From Paracoccaceae bacterium (GTDB taxonomy: Bacteria; Pseudomonadota; Alphaproteobacteria; Rhodobacterales; Rhodobacteraceae): a stretch of DNA of 40,293 nt. The stretch spans positions 1-40,293 of the forward strand of contig CANHLE010000022.1 in the NCBI GenBank assembly GCA_947461435.1. The letters are read 5' to 3'. A program made the position numbers and the translations under genes. This document shows, piece after piece, positions 9,488 to 18,809 of this stretch (position 1 is the stretch's first letter; each line of letters begins with the position of its first letter). The notes beneath the pieces were generated by a model, which was not told the origin of the DNA, did not search any database, and was given only the letters and a program-made list of their open reading frames with translations.

Positions 9488-9979
9488 TCACGGATCGCGG
9501 CGAAGCATGTTGGCCAGTTCGGTTTCTTCCTCGGCGCTGAGCGCGGAAGGGACCGGCGCGCGCGCGCGGCGGCGCAGCATTTGCAAGGCGATGGCCCCGC
9601 CCAACACCAGCATGGCCGGCCCTGCCAGCCAGACAACCAGCGCCGAACCGTTGGTCTGCGGCGACAGCAGAACATATTCGCCGTACCTGTCGACGATAAA
9701 GGCGACCGCCGCCTCGTCGGTGTCGCCGGCCGTGATCCGATCGCGCAGCAAGATCCGCAGATCGCGGGCCAAGGCGGCGTCACTGTCGTCGATATTCTCG
9801 TTTCGGCACACAAGGCAGCGCAGACCCTTTGAAATCTCGCGGGCCCGCGCCTCAAGCGCGGGATCGGCCAGAATTTCGTCAGGCTGAACGGCGGGCAGAC
9901 TGGGGGCCAGAAGCGTCAGAGCCAAGGCCAAGGGGGCCAAAAACCGAAGCGTAGGGCGGCGGTTCACCGGGTTCTTCAT
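9488..9979 (-). CDS. ccmH: Cytochrome c maturation protein CcmH
   Basis: Thiol-active subunit of the System I haem ligation complex. It keeps apocytochrome c CXXCH cysteines reduced and works with CcmF and CcmI on the periplasmic side. It has 163 residues: a signal sequence with hydrophobic core at about 12-28, the hallmark LRCLVCRNENI with cysteines 55 and 58, then a three-helix bundle, and one membrane helix near 112-132. The tail after the helix is short, so this is the CcmH/Ccl2 type without a fused CcmI (TPR) domain. Its start overlaps the ccmF stop by four bases (ATGA), indicating translational coupling. No ccmI is present in the window. Confidence 0.93.
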   Translation of the reverse strand: MKNPVNRRPTLRFLAPLALALTLLAPSLPAVQPDEILADPALEARAREISKGLRCLVCRNENIDDSDAALARDLRILLRDRITAGDTDEAAVAFIVDRYGEYVLLSPQTNGSALVVWLAGPAMLVLGGAIALQMLRRRARAPVPSALSAEEETELANMLRRDP

Positions 9980-11949
9980 TCGGCGGCCACCGGCGCCGCG
10001 CCGCGCCGCGCTGCCCCTGCCGCCACGCGGTAGCGTCGGTCAGACAGGCTGAGAAGCCCGCCAAAGGCCATCAACAAGGCGCCGCCCCAAAGCCAATTGG
10101 CAAAAGGCTTGATATAGCTGCGCACCGCCCATCCGCCCCCGTCTTGCGGATCACCGATGACAAGATAAAGATCGCGCCAAACGCCATAATCAATCGCGGC
10201 TTCGGTGGTGGGCATGCCGGCCACAGGATAGAACCGCTTTTCGGGGAACAGACGGACAACCTCTGCGCCATCCCGGCTGACCAGCATTTCCGCCATGGTG
10301 GAGGTGTAGTTCGGACCCTTTACATCCCGAACCGCCACAAGTTGCACCTCATAGCTGCCCAAGGCAAAGCTTTCGCCGGGTTTGACCACCAAGATATCTT
10401 CGGTCACCCAAGCGGTCATCGCGCTGGCGGCGAAGATCACCGCGCCAAGCCCGCTATGGGCCACCATGCGGCCCCAATCGGCCCGAGGCAGACGCGTCAG
10501 GCGCCCCAAGCGTCCGCTCGCCCCCGCCTTGCCGGTGCGCCCCCACAGGTCGGACAGGGCGCCAAAGATGACCCAAGCGCCCAAAGCCGCGCCAATGGGC
10601 CCCAAAAGCGTGCGGTTCGTTGCCATGGACCAAGCCAGTCCGCCAAAGGCGAGCGCCACAATCGCCACGGGCCACAATCCGCGGACCGAGCGCGCCAGAT
10701 CGCCCCGCTTCCATGCCAAAATCGACCCCACGGGCAGGATCACGGCCAGCGCGACAAAGAAGGGGGTGAAGGCCGCGTTGAAAAACGGCTCTCCGACGGA
10801 GATCACCCGGTTGAAAGCCAGTTCCGACACCAAGGGCCAGATGGTTCCGACAAAAACCACGAAGGCGGCGACAGACAACAGCAGGTTGTTGGCCACCAAC
10901 GCCGATTCGCGGCTGATCATCTGGAACACGCCCTTCGCCTCCAGCGCGCCGGCGCGGGCGGCAAACAGCATCAGCGCGCCCCCGACAAAGACCACCAGCA
11001 AGAACAAGATTACCACGCCGCGTGAGGGATCTTCTGCAAAGGCATGAACCGAGGTGATGACACCCGAGCGGACAATGAAGGTGCCGATCAGCGAAAAGCC
11101 GAAGGCCATGATGGCCAAAAGAATGGTCCAAGCTTTCAGGCTTTCACGCTTTTCCACCACGATGGCCGAATGCAGCAGGGCTGTGGCGCAAAGCCAAGGC
11201 ATCAAAGACGCGTTTTCCACCGGATCCCAGAACCAAAAACCGCCCCAGCCCAATTCGTAATAGGCCCACCACGATCCCAGCGAGATACCGATGGTCAAAA
11301 AGATCCAAGCGGCCAAAGTCCAGGGCCGCACCCAGCGGCCCCAAGCGGCATCAACCCGCCCCTCAAGCAAGGCCGCGACGGCGAAGGAAAAGCTCATCGA
11401 TAGGCCAACATAGCCCAGATACAGGAAGGGCGGATGGAAGGCCAAACCGGGATCTTGCAGCAACGGGTTCAAATCCCCCCCGTTCATGGGCGGGCTGGCA
11501 AGCCGCAAAAAGGGGTTTGACGTGAACAGCATGAAGGCCAGAAAGGCCGCGCCGATCGCCCCTTGCACCGCCAAGACCCGCGCCTTCAGCCGCAAAGGCA
11601 GGTTTTGACCGAACCAGACCGCCGCCGCAGAAAACGCCGCCAGATCCAGAACCCACAGCAGCAAGGATCCTTCGTGGTTGCCCCATACCCCGGCAAATTT
11701 GTAGATCAGGGGTTTGAGCGTGTGGGAATTGTTCACCACAAGGCGCAACGAAAAATCCGACGTGACGAAGGCCATGGTCAGCGCGCCAAAGGCCGTGGCG
11801 ACCAAAACGAATTGAACAATCGCAGCGGGCCCTGCCACCGCCATCAGCCGAAGATCGCCTTTTTGCGCCCCCCAGATCGGCAGCACCGTTTGCACCAACG
11901 CCACCGCAAGGGCGAGGACCAAAGCGAAATGTCCCAGTTCGACGATCAT
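9976..11949 (-). CDS. ccmF: Haem lyase CcmF
   Basis: Integral membrane core of the System I cytochrome c synthase, 657 residues with about 14-15 membrane helices. It receives haem from holo-CcmE and joins it to apocytochrome c with CcmH. The signature VWGNHEGSLLLWV lies near residues 88-100. The periplasmic tryptophan-rich WWD domain (WAYYELGWGGFWFWDPVEN) lies near 230-250, and conserved histidines flank both regions. I prefer the second ATG (11949): AGGA lies eight bases before it, while the first ATG (11958) overlaps that ribosome site. The preceding gene on this strand is an Lrp regulator, so ccmE, often adjacent upstream, is elsewhere. Confidence 0.94.
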   Translation of the reverse strand: MIVELGHFALVLALAVALVQTVLPIWGAQKGDLRLMAVAGPAAIVQFVLVATAFGALTMAFVTSDFSLRLVVNNSHTLKPLIYKFAGVWGNHEGSLLLWVLDLAAFSAAAVWFGQNLPLRLKARVLAVQGAIGAAFLAFMLFTSNPFLRLASPPMNGGDLNPLLQDPGLAFHPPFLYLGYVGLSMSFSFAVAALLEGRVDAAWGRWVRPWTLAAWIFLTIGISLGSWWAYYELGWGGFWFWDPVENASLMPWLCATALLHSAIVVEKRESLKAWTILLAIMAFGFSLIGTFIVRSGVITSVHAFAEDPSRGVVILFLLVVFVGGALMLFAARAGALEAKGVFQMISRESALVANNLLLSVAAFVVFVGTIWPLVSELAFNRVISVGEPFFNAAFTPFFVALAVILPVGSILAWKRGDLARSVRGLWPVAIVALAFGGLAWSMATNRTLLGPIGAALGAWVIFGALSDLWGRTGKAGASGRLGRLTRLPRADWGRMVAHSGLGAVIFAASAMTAWVTEDILVVKPGESFALGSYEVQLVAVRDVKGPNYTSTMAEMLVSRDGAEVVRLFPEKRFYPVAGMPTTEAAIDYGVWRDLYLVIGDPQDGGGWAVRSYIKPFANWLWGGALLMAFGGLLSLSDRRYRVAAGAARRGAAPVAAE

Positions 11950-11976
11950 CAGACGCATCCTTTACAAACTGCGGTC

Positions 11977-12004
11977 ATTCTAGGCGCATCGCCAGCAGCT
12001 TCAA
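11977..12004 (-). promoter_or_regulatory. Candidate promoter of ccmF-ccmH
   Basis: On the minus strand TTGAAG (12004-11999), a 16-base spacer and TAGAAT (11982-11977) precede ccmF by about 30 bases. A perfect TTGACA (12010-12005) lies immediately upstream but at 22 bases from the -10, too far for normal use. Confidence 0.45.
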
Positions 12005-12046
12005 TGTCAAACCACTGTGACCAATCGCGCAGGCCCCAAAGCGGGG

Positions 12047-12499
12047 TTATCGCCGCCCGGCGCGCCGCGTGGACAGCAAAAGATTGGTTTCTGAGGTGAT
12101 CACACCTTCAAATCCGCGGACCTTGTGGATCACATCATCAAGCTCCAGCAGGGTTTGGGTTGCCAGTTCAGCGATCAGATCCCATTTGCCATTGGTCGAA
12201 TGAACGGCCATCACCGCCGGAAGCCCGGCCAGCCGCGCCATCACCTTTTCGCCGCCGCGCCCTTCAATTCCGATCATCATCAATCCGCGCACCGGGGCCT
12301 CTGTCACATCGCCGCGGGTCAGAACGGAAAACCCGGCAATCTCGCCTCGGCTGACCAACCGCTCCATCCGCACGCGCACCGTCGCGCGGCTGAGATCCAG
12401 TCGCGCGGCCAGATCAGACAAAGACGCCCGCCCATCGCGGCGCAATTCGGCGATCAAGCGCTGATCGACATCATCCACTTCGCTCGCTCCATCCATCAT
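12047..12499 (-). CDS. Lrp/AsnC family regulator, probably of arginase and ornithine cyclodeaminase
   Basis: DNA-binding regulator of 150 residues. The N-terminal winged helix-turn-helix (about residues 8-55) contains LIAELRRDGRASLSDLAARL and SRATVRVRMERLVSRG. The C-terminal RAM ligand domain (about 70-145) has VMARLAGLPAVMAVHSTNG and WDLIAELATQTLLELDDVI. Lrp-family proteins bind amino acids and assemble as octamers. It is divergently transcribed from rocF-ocd across 88 bases, so local control by arginine or ornithine is the natural inference. The start is placed at the ATG-ATG pair at 12499/12496. A longer frame reaching 12601 would overlap rocF and adds sequence unlike the family. The Shine-Dalgarno is poor. 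Confidence 0.88.
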   Translation of the reverse strand: MMDGASEVDDVDQRLIAELRRDGRASLSDLAARLDLSRATVRVRMERLVSRGEIAGFSVLTRGDVTEAPVRGLMMIGIEGRGGEKVMARLAGLPAVMAVHSTNGKWDLIAELATQTLLELDDVIHKVRGFEGVITSETNLLLSTRRAGRR

Positions 12500-12587
12500 A
12501 ATGCACAATTGACTACGCAAAACGGCATAAATGAGGATAGGATTTGCCACAAGTCGGAAAGAAACTGCCGGGAAAGAGGATAGAGCC

Positions 12588-13511
12588 ATGGCACATTGCA
12601 TTTTGATCGGCGCCCCGATTGACGCGGGGCAAAAGCGCGCGGGTTGCCTGATGGGACCGGCCGCCTACCGCGTGGCGGGTTTGGCGCGCGAGGTGCGCGA
12701 TCTGGGCCATGCGGTGGAGGATTGGGGCGATCTGGTTCTGCCCGATCTGACCCCCGCGATCTGCGCAAATCCGGTTGTGCATTCCTTGCCGCAGGTGCTG
12801 GGCTGGACGCAGGTTCTGGCCGACAAGGTGGATGATGCGTTGTCACTGGGCGGTTTGCCCATCCTGCTGGGCGGCGATCATTCCTTGGCGCTGGGGTCTG
12901 TGGCGGGGGCCGCCGCCTTTGCCCAGCGGACGGGACGACCGTTGTTCTTGCTATGGCTGGATGCGCACAGCGATTTTCACACCCCGATGACAACAACATC
13001 GGGCAACCTGCATGGCACACCCGTGGCCTATATCGCCGGACGAGAGGGTTTTGATGCCTTCCCGCCCTTCCCCGCGCCGATTCCGCCCCAGCGCATTTGC
13101 CTTTACGGGATCCGCTCGGTCGACCCGGCCGAACATGCCGCGCTGCTGAAGGCGGATATCGCGATCAACGACATGCGCGTTCTGGATGAGCGCGGCATCG
13201 TCGCGCCCTTGCGCGAGTTTTTGACCGAGGTTCGCAAGGCGGGCGGTCTGCTGCATGTGTCTTTGGATGTGGATTTTCTGGATCCGGCGATTGCCCCCGC
13301 TGTCGGCACCACCGTTCCGGGCGGCACCACCTTTCGCGAGGCGCATCTGGTGATGGAGTTGCTGCACGAATCCGGGCTGGTCACATCCTTGGATCTGGTG
13401 GAGTTGAACCCGTTTTTGGACGAGCGGGGCAAAACCGCCAAATTGATGGTGGATCTTGTCGGCAGTCTGATGGGCAAAAAGGTCTTTGACAGGCCCACCC
13501 GTAGTTATTGA
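12588..13511 (+). CDS. rocF: Arginase
   Basis: Hydrolyses L-arginine to ornithine and urea with a two-manganese centre; cytoplasmic. It has 307 residues and all metal-binding motifs: GGDHSLALGS near 98-107, LDAHSDFH near 124-131, and SLDVDFLDP near 225-233. The early LIGAPIDAG and the late SLDLVELNP segment also fit arginase rather than agmatinase. ATG 12588 follows AGAGGA (12575-12580) at seven bases; an in-frame ATG at 12531 lies in the promoter region. With the next gene it forms a two-step route arginine to ornithine to proline, transcribed away from an Lrp-type regulator. Confidence 0.95.
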   Translation: MAHCILIGAPIDAGQKRAGCLMGPAAYRVAGLAREVRDLGHAVEDWGDLVLPDLTPAICANPVVHSLPQVLGWTQVLADKVDDALSLGGLPILLGGDHSLALGSVAGAAAFAQRTGRPLFLLWLDAHSDFHTPMTTTSGNLHGTPVAYIAGREGFDAFPPFPAPIPPQRICLYGIRSVDPAEHAALLKADIAINDMRVLDERGIVAPLREFLTEVRKAGGLLHVSLDVDFLDPAIAPAVGTTVPGGTTFREAHLVMELLHESGLVTSLDLVELNPFLDERGKTAKLMVDLVGSLMGKKVFDRPTRSY

Positions 13512-13524
13512 ACTGGAGACTGCC

Positions 13525-14571
13525 ATGGCCGCTGCGCCATCAAAACAGGCCTATGTGCCCTTCGTGTCTGTCGCCCATATGATGCAATTGGTGCACCATA
13601 TCGGGGTCGAGCGGTTCATGGCCGATCTGGCCGCGGAAATCGAAGAGGATTTCCGACGCTGGCCGCTGTTTGACAAGACCCCGCGCGTCGCCAGCCATTC
13701 GCAGGTGGGGGTGATCGAACTGATGCCCACCTCGGACGGGGAAACCTATGGTTTCAAATATGTGAATGGCCACCCTTCGAACATGAGCCGGGGCCTGCAA
13801 ACCGTCACGGCTTTTGGGCTTTTGGCGGATGTGGCAACGGGCTATCCTTTGCTGCTGTCAGAGATGACCATTCTGACCGCGCTGCGCACCGCCTCGACCA
13901 GTGCGATGGCGGCCAAATGGCTGGCCCCAAAGGGTGCCAAAACGATGGCGCTGATCGGCAATGGGGCGCAGGCCGAGTTTCAGGCGCTGGCCTTCAAGAC
14001 GATCTGCGGGATCGGCGAGGTGCGGCTTTACGACATCGATCCCGCCGCCACCGCGAAATGCGCGCGTAATCTTTCGGGACGCGGGATTGAGGTGATCTGC
14101 TGCACATCAGCAAGCGAAGCGATTTTGGGCGCGCAGATCATCACCACGGTCACGGCAGACAAACAATTCGCCACGATCCTGACGGACAACATGGTGGGCG
14201 CGGGCGTGCATATCAACGCGGTGGGCGGTGATTGCCCCGGCAAAACCGAACTGCACCATGATATCTTGATGCGCAGCGCGATTTTTGTGGAATACCCCCC
14301 CCAAACCCGGATCGAGGGCGAGATCCAGCAGCTTGCGGGCGACCATCCGGTTACCGAGCTGTGGGAAGTGATCGCGGGGCGGGTTCCGGGCCGCGCGTCG
14401 GCGCGCGAGGTCACCTTGTTTGATTCCGTGGGCTTTGCCATCGAGGATTTCAGTGCCCTGCGCTATGTCGCGCGCGCGCTGAAAGACACCGGACTGTGCG
14501 AGCAGTTGGATATGATCGCCGATCCGGACGACCCGCGCGATCTGTTTGGCATGGTGATGCGCGCGGGTTAA
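13525..14571 (+). CDS. ocd: Ornithine cyclodeaminase
   Basis: NAD-dependent conversion of L-ornithine to L-proline with release of ammonia. At 348 residues it has the family's normal length. The substrate-binding N-terminal part contains GFKYVNGHPSN. The Rossmann part begins at MALIGNGAQAEFQALAF near residues 142-158, followed by RLYDIDPAATAKCARNL, and AVGGDCPGKTELHHDIL lies near 233-249. ATG 13525 is preceded by CTGGAG at six bases; it follows rocF by 13 bases, so they form an operon. The stop codon overlaps that of the convergent lytic transglycosylase gene. Alanine dehydrogenase-like members of this superfamily exist, but the arginase neighbour favours ornithine cyclodeaminase. Confidence 0.94.
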   Translation: MAAAPSKQAYVPFVSVAHMMQLVHHIGVERFMADLAAEIEEDFRRWPLFDKTPRVASHSQVGVIELMPTSDGETYGFKYVNGHPSNMSRGLQTVTAFGLLADVATGYPLLLSEMTILTALRTASTSAMAAKWLAPKGAKTMALIGNGAQAEFQALAFKTICGIGEVRLYDIDPAATAKCARNLSGRGIEVICCTSASEAILGAQIITTVTADKQFATILTDNMVGAGVHINAVGGDCPGKTELHHDILMRSAIFVEYPPQTRIEGEIQQLAGDHPVTELWEVIAGRVPGRASAREVTLFDSVGFAIEDFSALRYVARALKDTGLCEQLDMIADPDDPRDLFGMVMRAG

Positions 14572-15791
14572 AGCCGCGCAAGAAGGGCCATCGTCGGCTC
14601 GCCCGTCACGGCCAATCCGCTGCGGCGCTGATACGCGCGGATCGCGGCCCGGGTCTTGTCGCCGATCACCCCATCGGGGGTGCCGATATCATAGCCAAGG
14701 GCGGCAAGTTTGACCTGCAGGCTTTGCCGGTCTGCCAGGGTCATCCCGGCGGCATCGGGCGGAAACTGCCCGCGCAGCGCGCCGGCCCCTGCGATCCTGT
14801 CGGAAAGAACGCCGATGCCCAGCCCATAAGAAACGGCGTTGTTATAGCGCAATATCACATTGAAATTGCGGTACAAAAGGAAGGAAGGCGTTCCCGCGCC
14901 GCCGGTCAGGTACAGGCTGGCTGCGCCCTCATCGGGCACCGCGCCGCCCGCGGCGGCCGTCATCCCCATCTCGCGCCAGGTGGGGACCGATCGCGCTTTT
15001 CCGCGCCCGCCAAGCCCGCGATCAAACCCCGCAGGCAGACGCACTTCGATCCCCCACAGCCCGCCCCTTTGCCATCCGGAATCGCGCAAATAGGCCGCCG
15101 CCGAGGCCAAGGCGTCTGTCGGATCGGCCCCCCAGATGTCGCGCCGTCCGTCACCCGTAAAGTCCACCGCATGGGCCAAAAACGTCGTGGGGATGAATTG
15201 GGTATGCCCCATTGCCCCCGCCCAGGACCCTGTCATGCGCGCCGCGGGCACATCGCCGCGGTCAATAATCTTCAGGGCGGCGACCAACTGCGTCTCGAAA
15301 AACTCGGCCCGTCGCCCCGCATAGGCCAATGTGGCCAAGGCCGAAATCAGCGGCGCATCGCCCATGCGCGTGCCATAGCGGCTTTCCAGTCCCCAGATGG
15401 CCGTCACGATCTGCGGTGCCACGCCATAGGCTGTTTCAATCTGCGCCAAAAGCGGCGCGCGGGCGGCCAACTGGGCACGTCCCTGGCTGACGCGGTCCGG
15501 CGCAGTGGCGATGGCCAGATAATCTTCTGTTGTGCGGGTAAATTCGGGTTGGGTTTGCGATTTATCGATGACATCGGGCAAAAATCCGGCCCGCATCAAG
15601 GCCCCTTGCGTGGCAGGCGAAATACCCCGTGCGGCGGCGCGGGACTGCATGCCGACAAGCCATCGGTCAAACCCGTCATTGGGCACCGCCGGCCAAGTTT
15701 GCGCCGCCACCGGGGCCCCTGACCCGCCTCCGACGCAGGCCGAAACCCCAACAGCCGCCAGACCAGACAGCACAATGCGCCGCGACACCAT
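14568..15791 (-). CDS. Lytic murein transglycosylase (MltB family) with peptidoglycan-binding domain
   Basis: Cleaves the MurNAc-GlcNAc bond of peptidoglycan to give an anhydro end. It has 407 residues. The N-terminus has arginines, a hydrophobic stretch and a VSAC lipobox-like sequence near residue 17, so an outer-membrane lipoprotein is likely. The SLT_2 catalytic domain (about 45-320) contains IWGLESRYGTRMG with the presumed catalytic Glu and the SWAGAMGHTQFIPTTF block. The C-terminus (about 345-407) is a PG_binding_1 domain with LGYDIGTPDGVIGDKTRAAI. The ATG at 15791 follows GAGG at nine bases; the same frame is open much further upstream, but that part overlaps gyrA and is unlike the family. 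Its stop overlaps that of ocd. Confidence 0.93.
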   Translation of the reverse strand: MVSRRIVLSGLAAVGVSACVGGGSGAPVAAQTWPAVPNDGFDRWLVGMQSRAAARGISPATQGALMRAGFLPDVIDKSQTQPEFTRTTEDYLAIATAPDRVSQGRAQLAARAPLLAQIETAYGVAPQIVTAIWGLESRYGTRMGDAPLISALATLAYAGRRAEFFETQLVAALKIIDRGDVPAARMTGSWAGAMGHTQFIPTTFLAHAVDFTGDGRRDIWGADPTDALASAAAYLRDSGWQRGGLWGIEVRLPAGFDRGLGGRGKARSVPTWREMGMTAAAGGAVPDEGAASLYLTGGAGTPSFLLYRNFNVILRYNNAVSYGLGIGVLSDRIAGAGALRGQFPPDAAGMTLADRQSLQVKLAALGYDIGTPDGVIGDKTRAAIRAYQRRSGLAVTGEPTMALLARL

Positions 15792-16091
15792 TATCCAATA
15801 CCTCACACCCAATGAGGGGAGTTTAGCGCAGTCTTTGCCCTGCGGCGACCGGCCAAGGCGCCGCTGCGCGAAGGCCCGCCCAAACCCGCGCAGGGCCCAC
15901 CGCGCCGCAGGGGCGGCCCTGCCCCCAAGACCGAAGACAGCGATGCCAAACGGCCCTTGAACACCACCGGATCGGCAAAGTTTTGGGTCTGCGGCGGCGG
16001 ATTGCCTGCCGCGCCATTGCACCCCATAGCTTGGATGGTGTAGGGTTGAGCCAGCTAAATATAGACCCCGCTGCGGGGCATCCGAGGATCC
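15792..16091. other. GC-rich divergent intergenic region upstream of gyrA
   Basis: These 300 bases separate the transglycosylase gene (minus) from gyrA (plus). Short open frames exist on the minus strand, but their Arg/Gly/Pro-rich products look like GC-rich noise and none has a good ribosome site. A weak gyrA promoter may be TTGGAT (16031-16036) with CTAAAT (16055-16060). A perfect hairpin CCCCG-CTG-CGGGG (16066-16078) sits just before the gyrA ribosome site GAGGA (16084-16088). Confidence 0.5.
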
Positions 16092-18809
16092 ATGGCCGAT
16101 ACCCCTGACGACACCGAAAACAAAGACGCCGCCCCCGAGCGTCCTGTTCATGTGGGACCGCAGATCGACATCTCTGCCGAGATGAAGACGGCCTATCTGG
16201 ACTATGCGATGTCCGTTATCGTCAGCCGCGCGATCCCTGATTTGCGCGATGGGTTGAAACCGGTACACCGTCGCATCTTGTTCGCAATGCATGAAACCGG
16301 CAACACCCACGACAAAAGCTATCGCAAATCGGCCCGCCCCGTCGGCGACACGATGGGCAAATATCACCCGCATGGCGACAGCGCGATTTATGATGCGCTT
16401 GTGCGCATGGCCCAGCCATTTTCGATGTCTTTGAAACTGCTGGACGGACAAGGAAACTTTGGATCGATGGACGGCGATAACGCTGCCGCCATGCGCTATA
16501 CCGAAGTGCGGATGGACAAGCCAGCTGCGTTTCTTTTGGCCGACATCGACAAAGATACCGTTGATTTTCAAGACAATTATGATGGAAAAGACCGCGAACC
16601 CACGGTTCTGCCCGCGCGGTATCCCAACATGCTGGTCAATGGGGCCGAAGGCATTGCCGTGGGCATGGCCACGCGGATCCCGCCGCATAATCTGGGCGAA
16701 GTGATCGATGGCACCTTGGCGCTGATCGCCAATCCTGACCTGTCGGTTGAAGCGTTGATGGAAATCATCCCCGCCCCCGATTTCCCCACCGGAGCCACCA
16801 TTCTGGGCCGATCAGGCGCGCGCAAAGCCTATCTGGAAGGCCGCGGTTCGGTCATCATCCGCTCGCGCACCCATGTCGAGGAAGTGCGCAAAGACCGCTG
16901 GGCCATCGTCGTGGACGAGATCCCCTATCAGGTCAACAAGGCCAAGATGATTGAAACCATCGCCGAGTTGGTGCGGGACAAGCGGATCGAAGGCATATCC
17001 GGGGTGGCTGACGAATCTGACCGCATTGGCGTGCGCGTTGTGATTGAACTGAAGCGTGACGCAACGGCTGATGTGGTTTTGAACCAGTTGTTCCGCTTTA
17101 CCCCGCTTCAGGTGTCCTTTGCGTGCAACATGTTGGCGCTGAATGGCGGGCGTCCCGAAACGCTGAGCCTTCGGGACTTTTTGTCAAATTTCATCACCTT
17201 CCGCGAAGAGGTCGTGGCCCGCCGCACCGCGTTCGAACTGCGCAAGGCGCGCGAGCGCAGCCATATCCTGTGCGGATTGGCGGTGGCCGTCTCCAATGTG
17301 GATGAGGTTGTGCGCACGATCCGCGCCTCGGCCGATGCGGCCGAAGCCCGCGAAAAGCTGATGACACGCCGTTGGCCCGCCCATGACATCGCCGCCTATA
17401 TTCGGCTGATCGATGATCCCAGCCACACGATGAATGACGATGGCACCTATAACCTGTCCGAAGCGCAGGCCCGCGCCATTTTGGAACTGCGGTTGCAGCG
17501 CCTGACAGCGATTGGCGTGAAAGAGGTCACGGACGAGCTGGAAGAACTGGCCGCCAAGATCAAGGATTACCTTGAGATTTTGGGATCGCGTGAGCGGATC
17601 ATGGCGATCATTTCGGCAGAGCTGGCGGAGGTGAAGGCCAATTTCGCCGTGCCGCGCCGCACCGAGATCGTCGATTGGTCGGGCGATATGGAAGACGAAG
17701 ACCTGATCGAGCGCGAAGACATGGTCGTGACCATCACCTCGGGCGGTTATATCAAACGCACCAATCTTGCCGAATTCCGCGCTCAGAACCGCGGGGGCAA
17801 GGGCCTGTCGTCGATGTCGACCAAGGAAGATGACGTTGTGACCACGCTTTTTGTGGCCAACACGCATACTTGGCTGTTGTTCTTCACCACCGATGGCATG
17901 GTCTACAAGCTGAAGACCTGGCGCCTGCCGCTGGCCGGGCGTCAAGCCAAGGGCAAGGCCATGGTCAACATTCTGCCGATCGAACAAGGCGTGTCGATTG
18001 CGGCCCTGATGCCGGTGGATGTGCCCGAAGAAGAGTGGGAAAATCTGCAAATCGTCTTCGCAACCTCGGATGGGGATGTGCGGCAAAACGATCTGTCTGA
18101 CTTCACCAATGTCAAACGGAACGGCAAGATCGCCATGAACCTGCCCGAAGGGGTGACGCTGGTGAATGCGGCCATCGCCGATGAAAATGACGATGTGATG
18201 TTGGTGACGTCCTCTGGCCGGGCGATCCGGTTTTCGACAACCGACATCCGGGTCTTCAAATCGCGCGGATCAACCGGGGTGCGCGGCATCCGGCTGGGCA
18301 AAGACGACAGCGTTGTTTCCATGGCCATCATCCGCCATTTCGAGGCGGACCCGGCCGAAAGGGCTTTGTATCTGAAACAGCGCCGCCTGATGGCCGGCGC
18401 CCCGGATGAGGCCGAAACGGACGAAGACGAGGTCGCCGTGGCCGAAGGGCAATTGTCGACCGAACGCTATGCCGAAATGTCGGCCGCCGAAGACCTGATC
18501 CTGACCATTACAGCCTCCGGCACGGGAAAGCTGTCTTCCAGCCATGATTATCCGGTCCGCGGCCGCGGCGGTATGGGCGTCAAGGCCATGGACGGCGCGA
18601 TGCGCGGCGGCCCCTTGGTGGCGTCTTTCCCGGTAGATCTGTCGGACCAGATCATGCTGGCCACCTCGACCGGGCAATCGATTCGTGTGCCGGTGGCGCA
18701 AATCTCGTTCCGCTCGCGGTCGGCCGGGGGGGTGAAGGTGTTCAATGTGGGCGCTGACGAGGTTGTCGTCTCGGTGGCGCGCGTGGCCGAACAAGGCGAA
18801 GAAGAATGA
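16092..18809 (+). CDS. gyrA: DNA gyrase subunit A
   Basis: Breakage-reunion subunit of gyrase, which introduces negative supercoils with GyrB. It has 905 residues. Order: winged-helix/catalytic core with [17 protein letters not shown] near 45-60 and active-site Tyr136 in AAMRYTE, the tower and coiled-coil region (about 370-510), then the beta-pinwheel C-terminal domain (about 530-890). The GyrA box reads QNRGGKG, close to the canonical QRRGGKG, which supports gyrase rather than topoisomerase IV. In the quinolone-resistance region ([17 protein letters not shown]) Ser97 and Asp101 match wild-type Escherichia coli Ser83 and Asp87. The acidic insertion [13 protein letters not shown] near 775 is probably a surface linker. 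The last four bases overlap the next gene. Confidence 0.97.
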   Translation: MADTPDDTENKDAAPERPVHVGPQIDISAEMKTAYLDYAMSVIVSRAIPDLRDGLKPVHRRILFAMHETGNTHDKSYRKSARPVGDTMGKYHPHGDSAIYDALVRMAQPFSMSLKLLDGQGNFGSMDGDNAAAMRYTEVRMDKPAAFLLADIDKDTVDFQDNYDGKDREPTVLPARYPNMLVNGAEGIAVGMATRIPPHNLGEVIDGTLALIANPDLSVEALMEIIPAPDFPTGATILGRSGARKAYLEGRGSVIIRSRTHVEEVRKDRWAIVVDEIPYQVNKAKMIETIAELVRDKRIEGISGVADESDRIGVRVVIELKRDATADVVLNQLFRFTPLQVSFACNMLALNGGRPETLSLRDFLSNFITFREEVVARRTAFELRKARERSHILCGLAVAVSNVDEVVRTIRASADAAEAREKLMTRRWPAHDIAAYIRLIDDPSHTMNDDGTYNLSEAQARAILELRLQRLTAIGVKEVTDELEELAAKIKDYLEILGSRERIMAIISAELAEVKANFAVPRRTEIVDWSGDMEDEDLIEREDMVVTITSGGYIKRTNLAEFRAQNRGGKGLSSMSTKEDDVVTTLFVANTHTWLLFFTTDGMVYKLKTWRLPLAGRQAKGKAMVNILPIEQGVSIAALMPVDVPEEEWENLQIVFATSDGDVRQNDLSDFTNVKRNGKIAMNLPEGVTLVNAAIADENDDVMLVTSSGRAIRFSTTDIRVFKSRGSTGVRGIRLGKDDSVVSMAIIRHFEADPAERALYLKQRRLMAGAPDEAETDEDEVAVAEGQLSTERYAEMSAAEDLILTITASGTGKLSSSHDYPVRGRGGMGVKAMDGAMRGGPLVASFPVDLSDQIMLATSTGQSIRVPVAQISFRSRSAGGVKVFNVGADEVVVSVARVAEQGEEE

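Noticed and set aside
12501-12587. Lrp operator or rocF promoter in the divergent gap
   Set aside because: TGC...GCA spacing (12502-12519) and a repeated GAGGATAG were noted, but neither forms a clear dyad and no -35/-10 pair with acceptable spacing was found.
15803-16027. Small minus-strand frames upstream of gyrA
   Set aside because: Arg/Gly/Pro-rich products in a GC-rich gap, several frames open at once, no ribosome site and no recognised family.
15792-16688. N-terminal extension of the lytic transglycosylase frame into gyrA
   Set aside because: The lipobox and catalytic domain begin at the ATG at 15791; the upstream frame overlaps gyrA on the other strand and looks non-coding.
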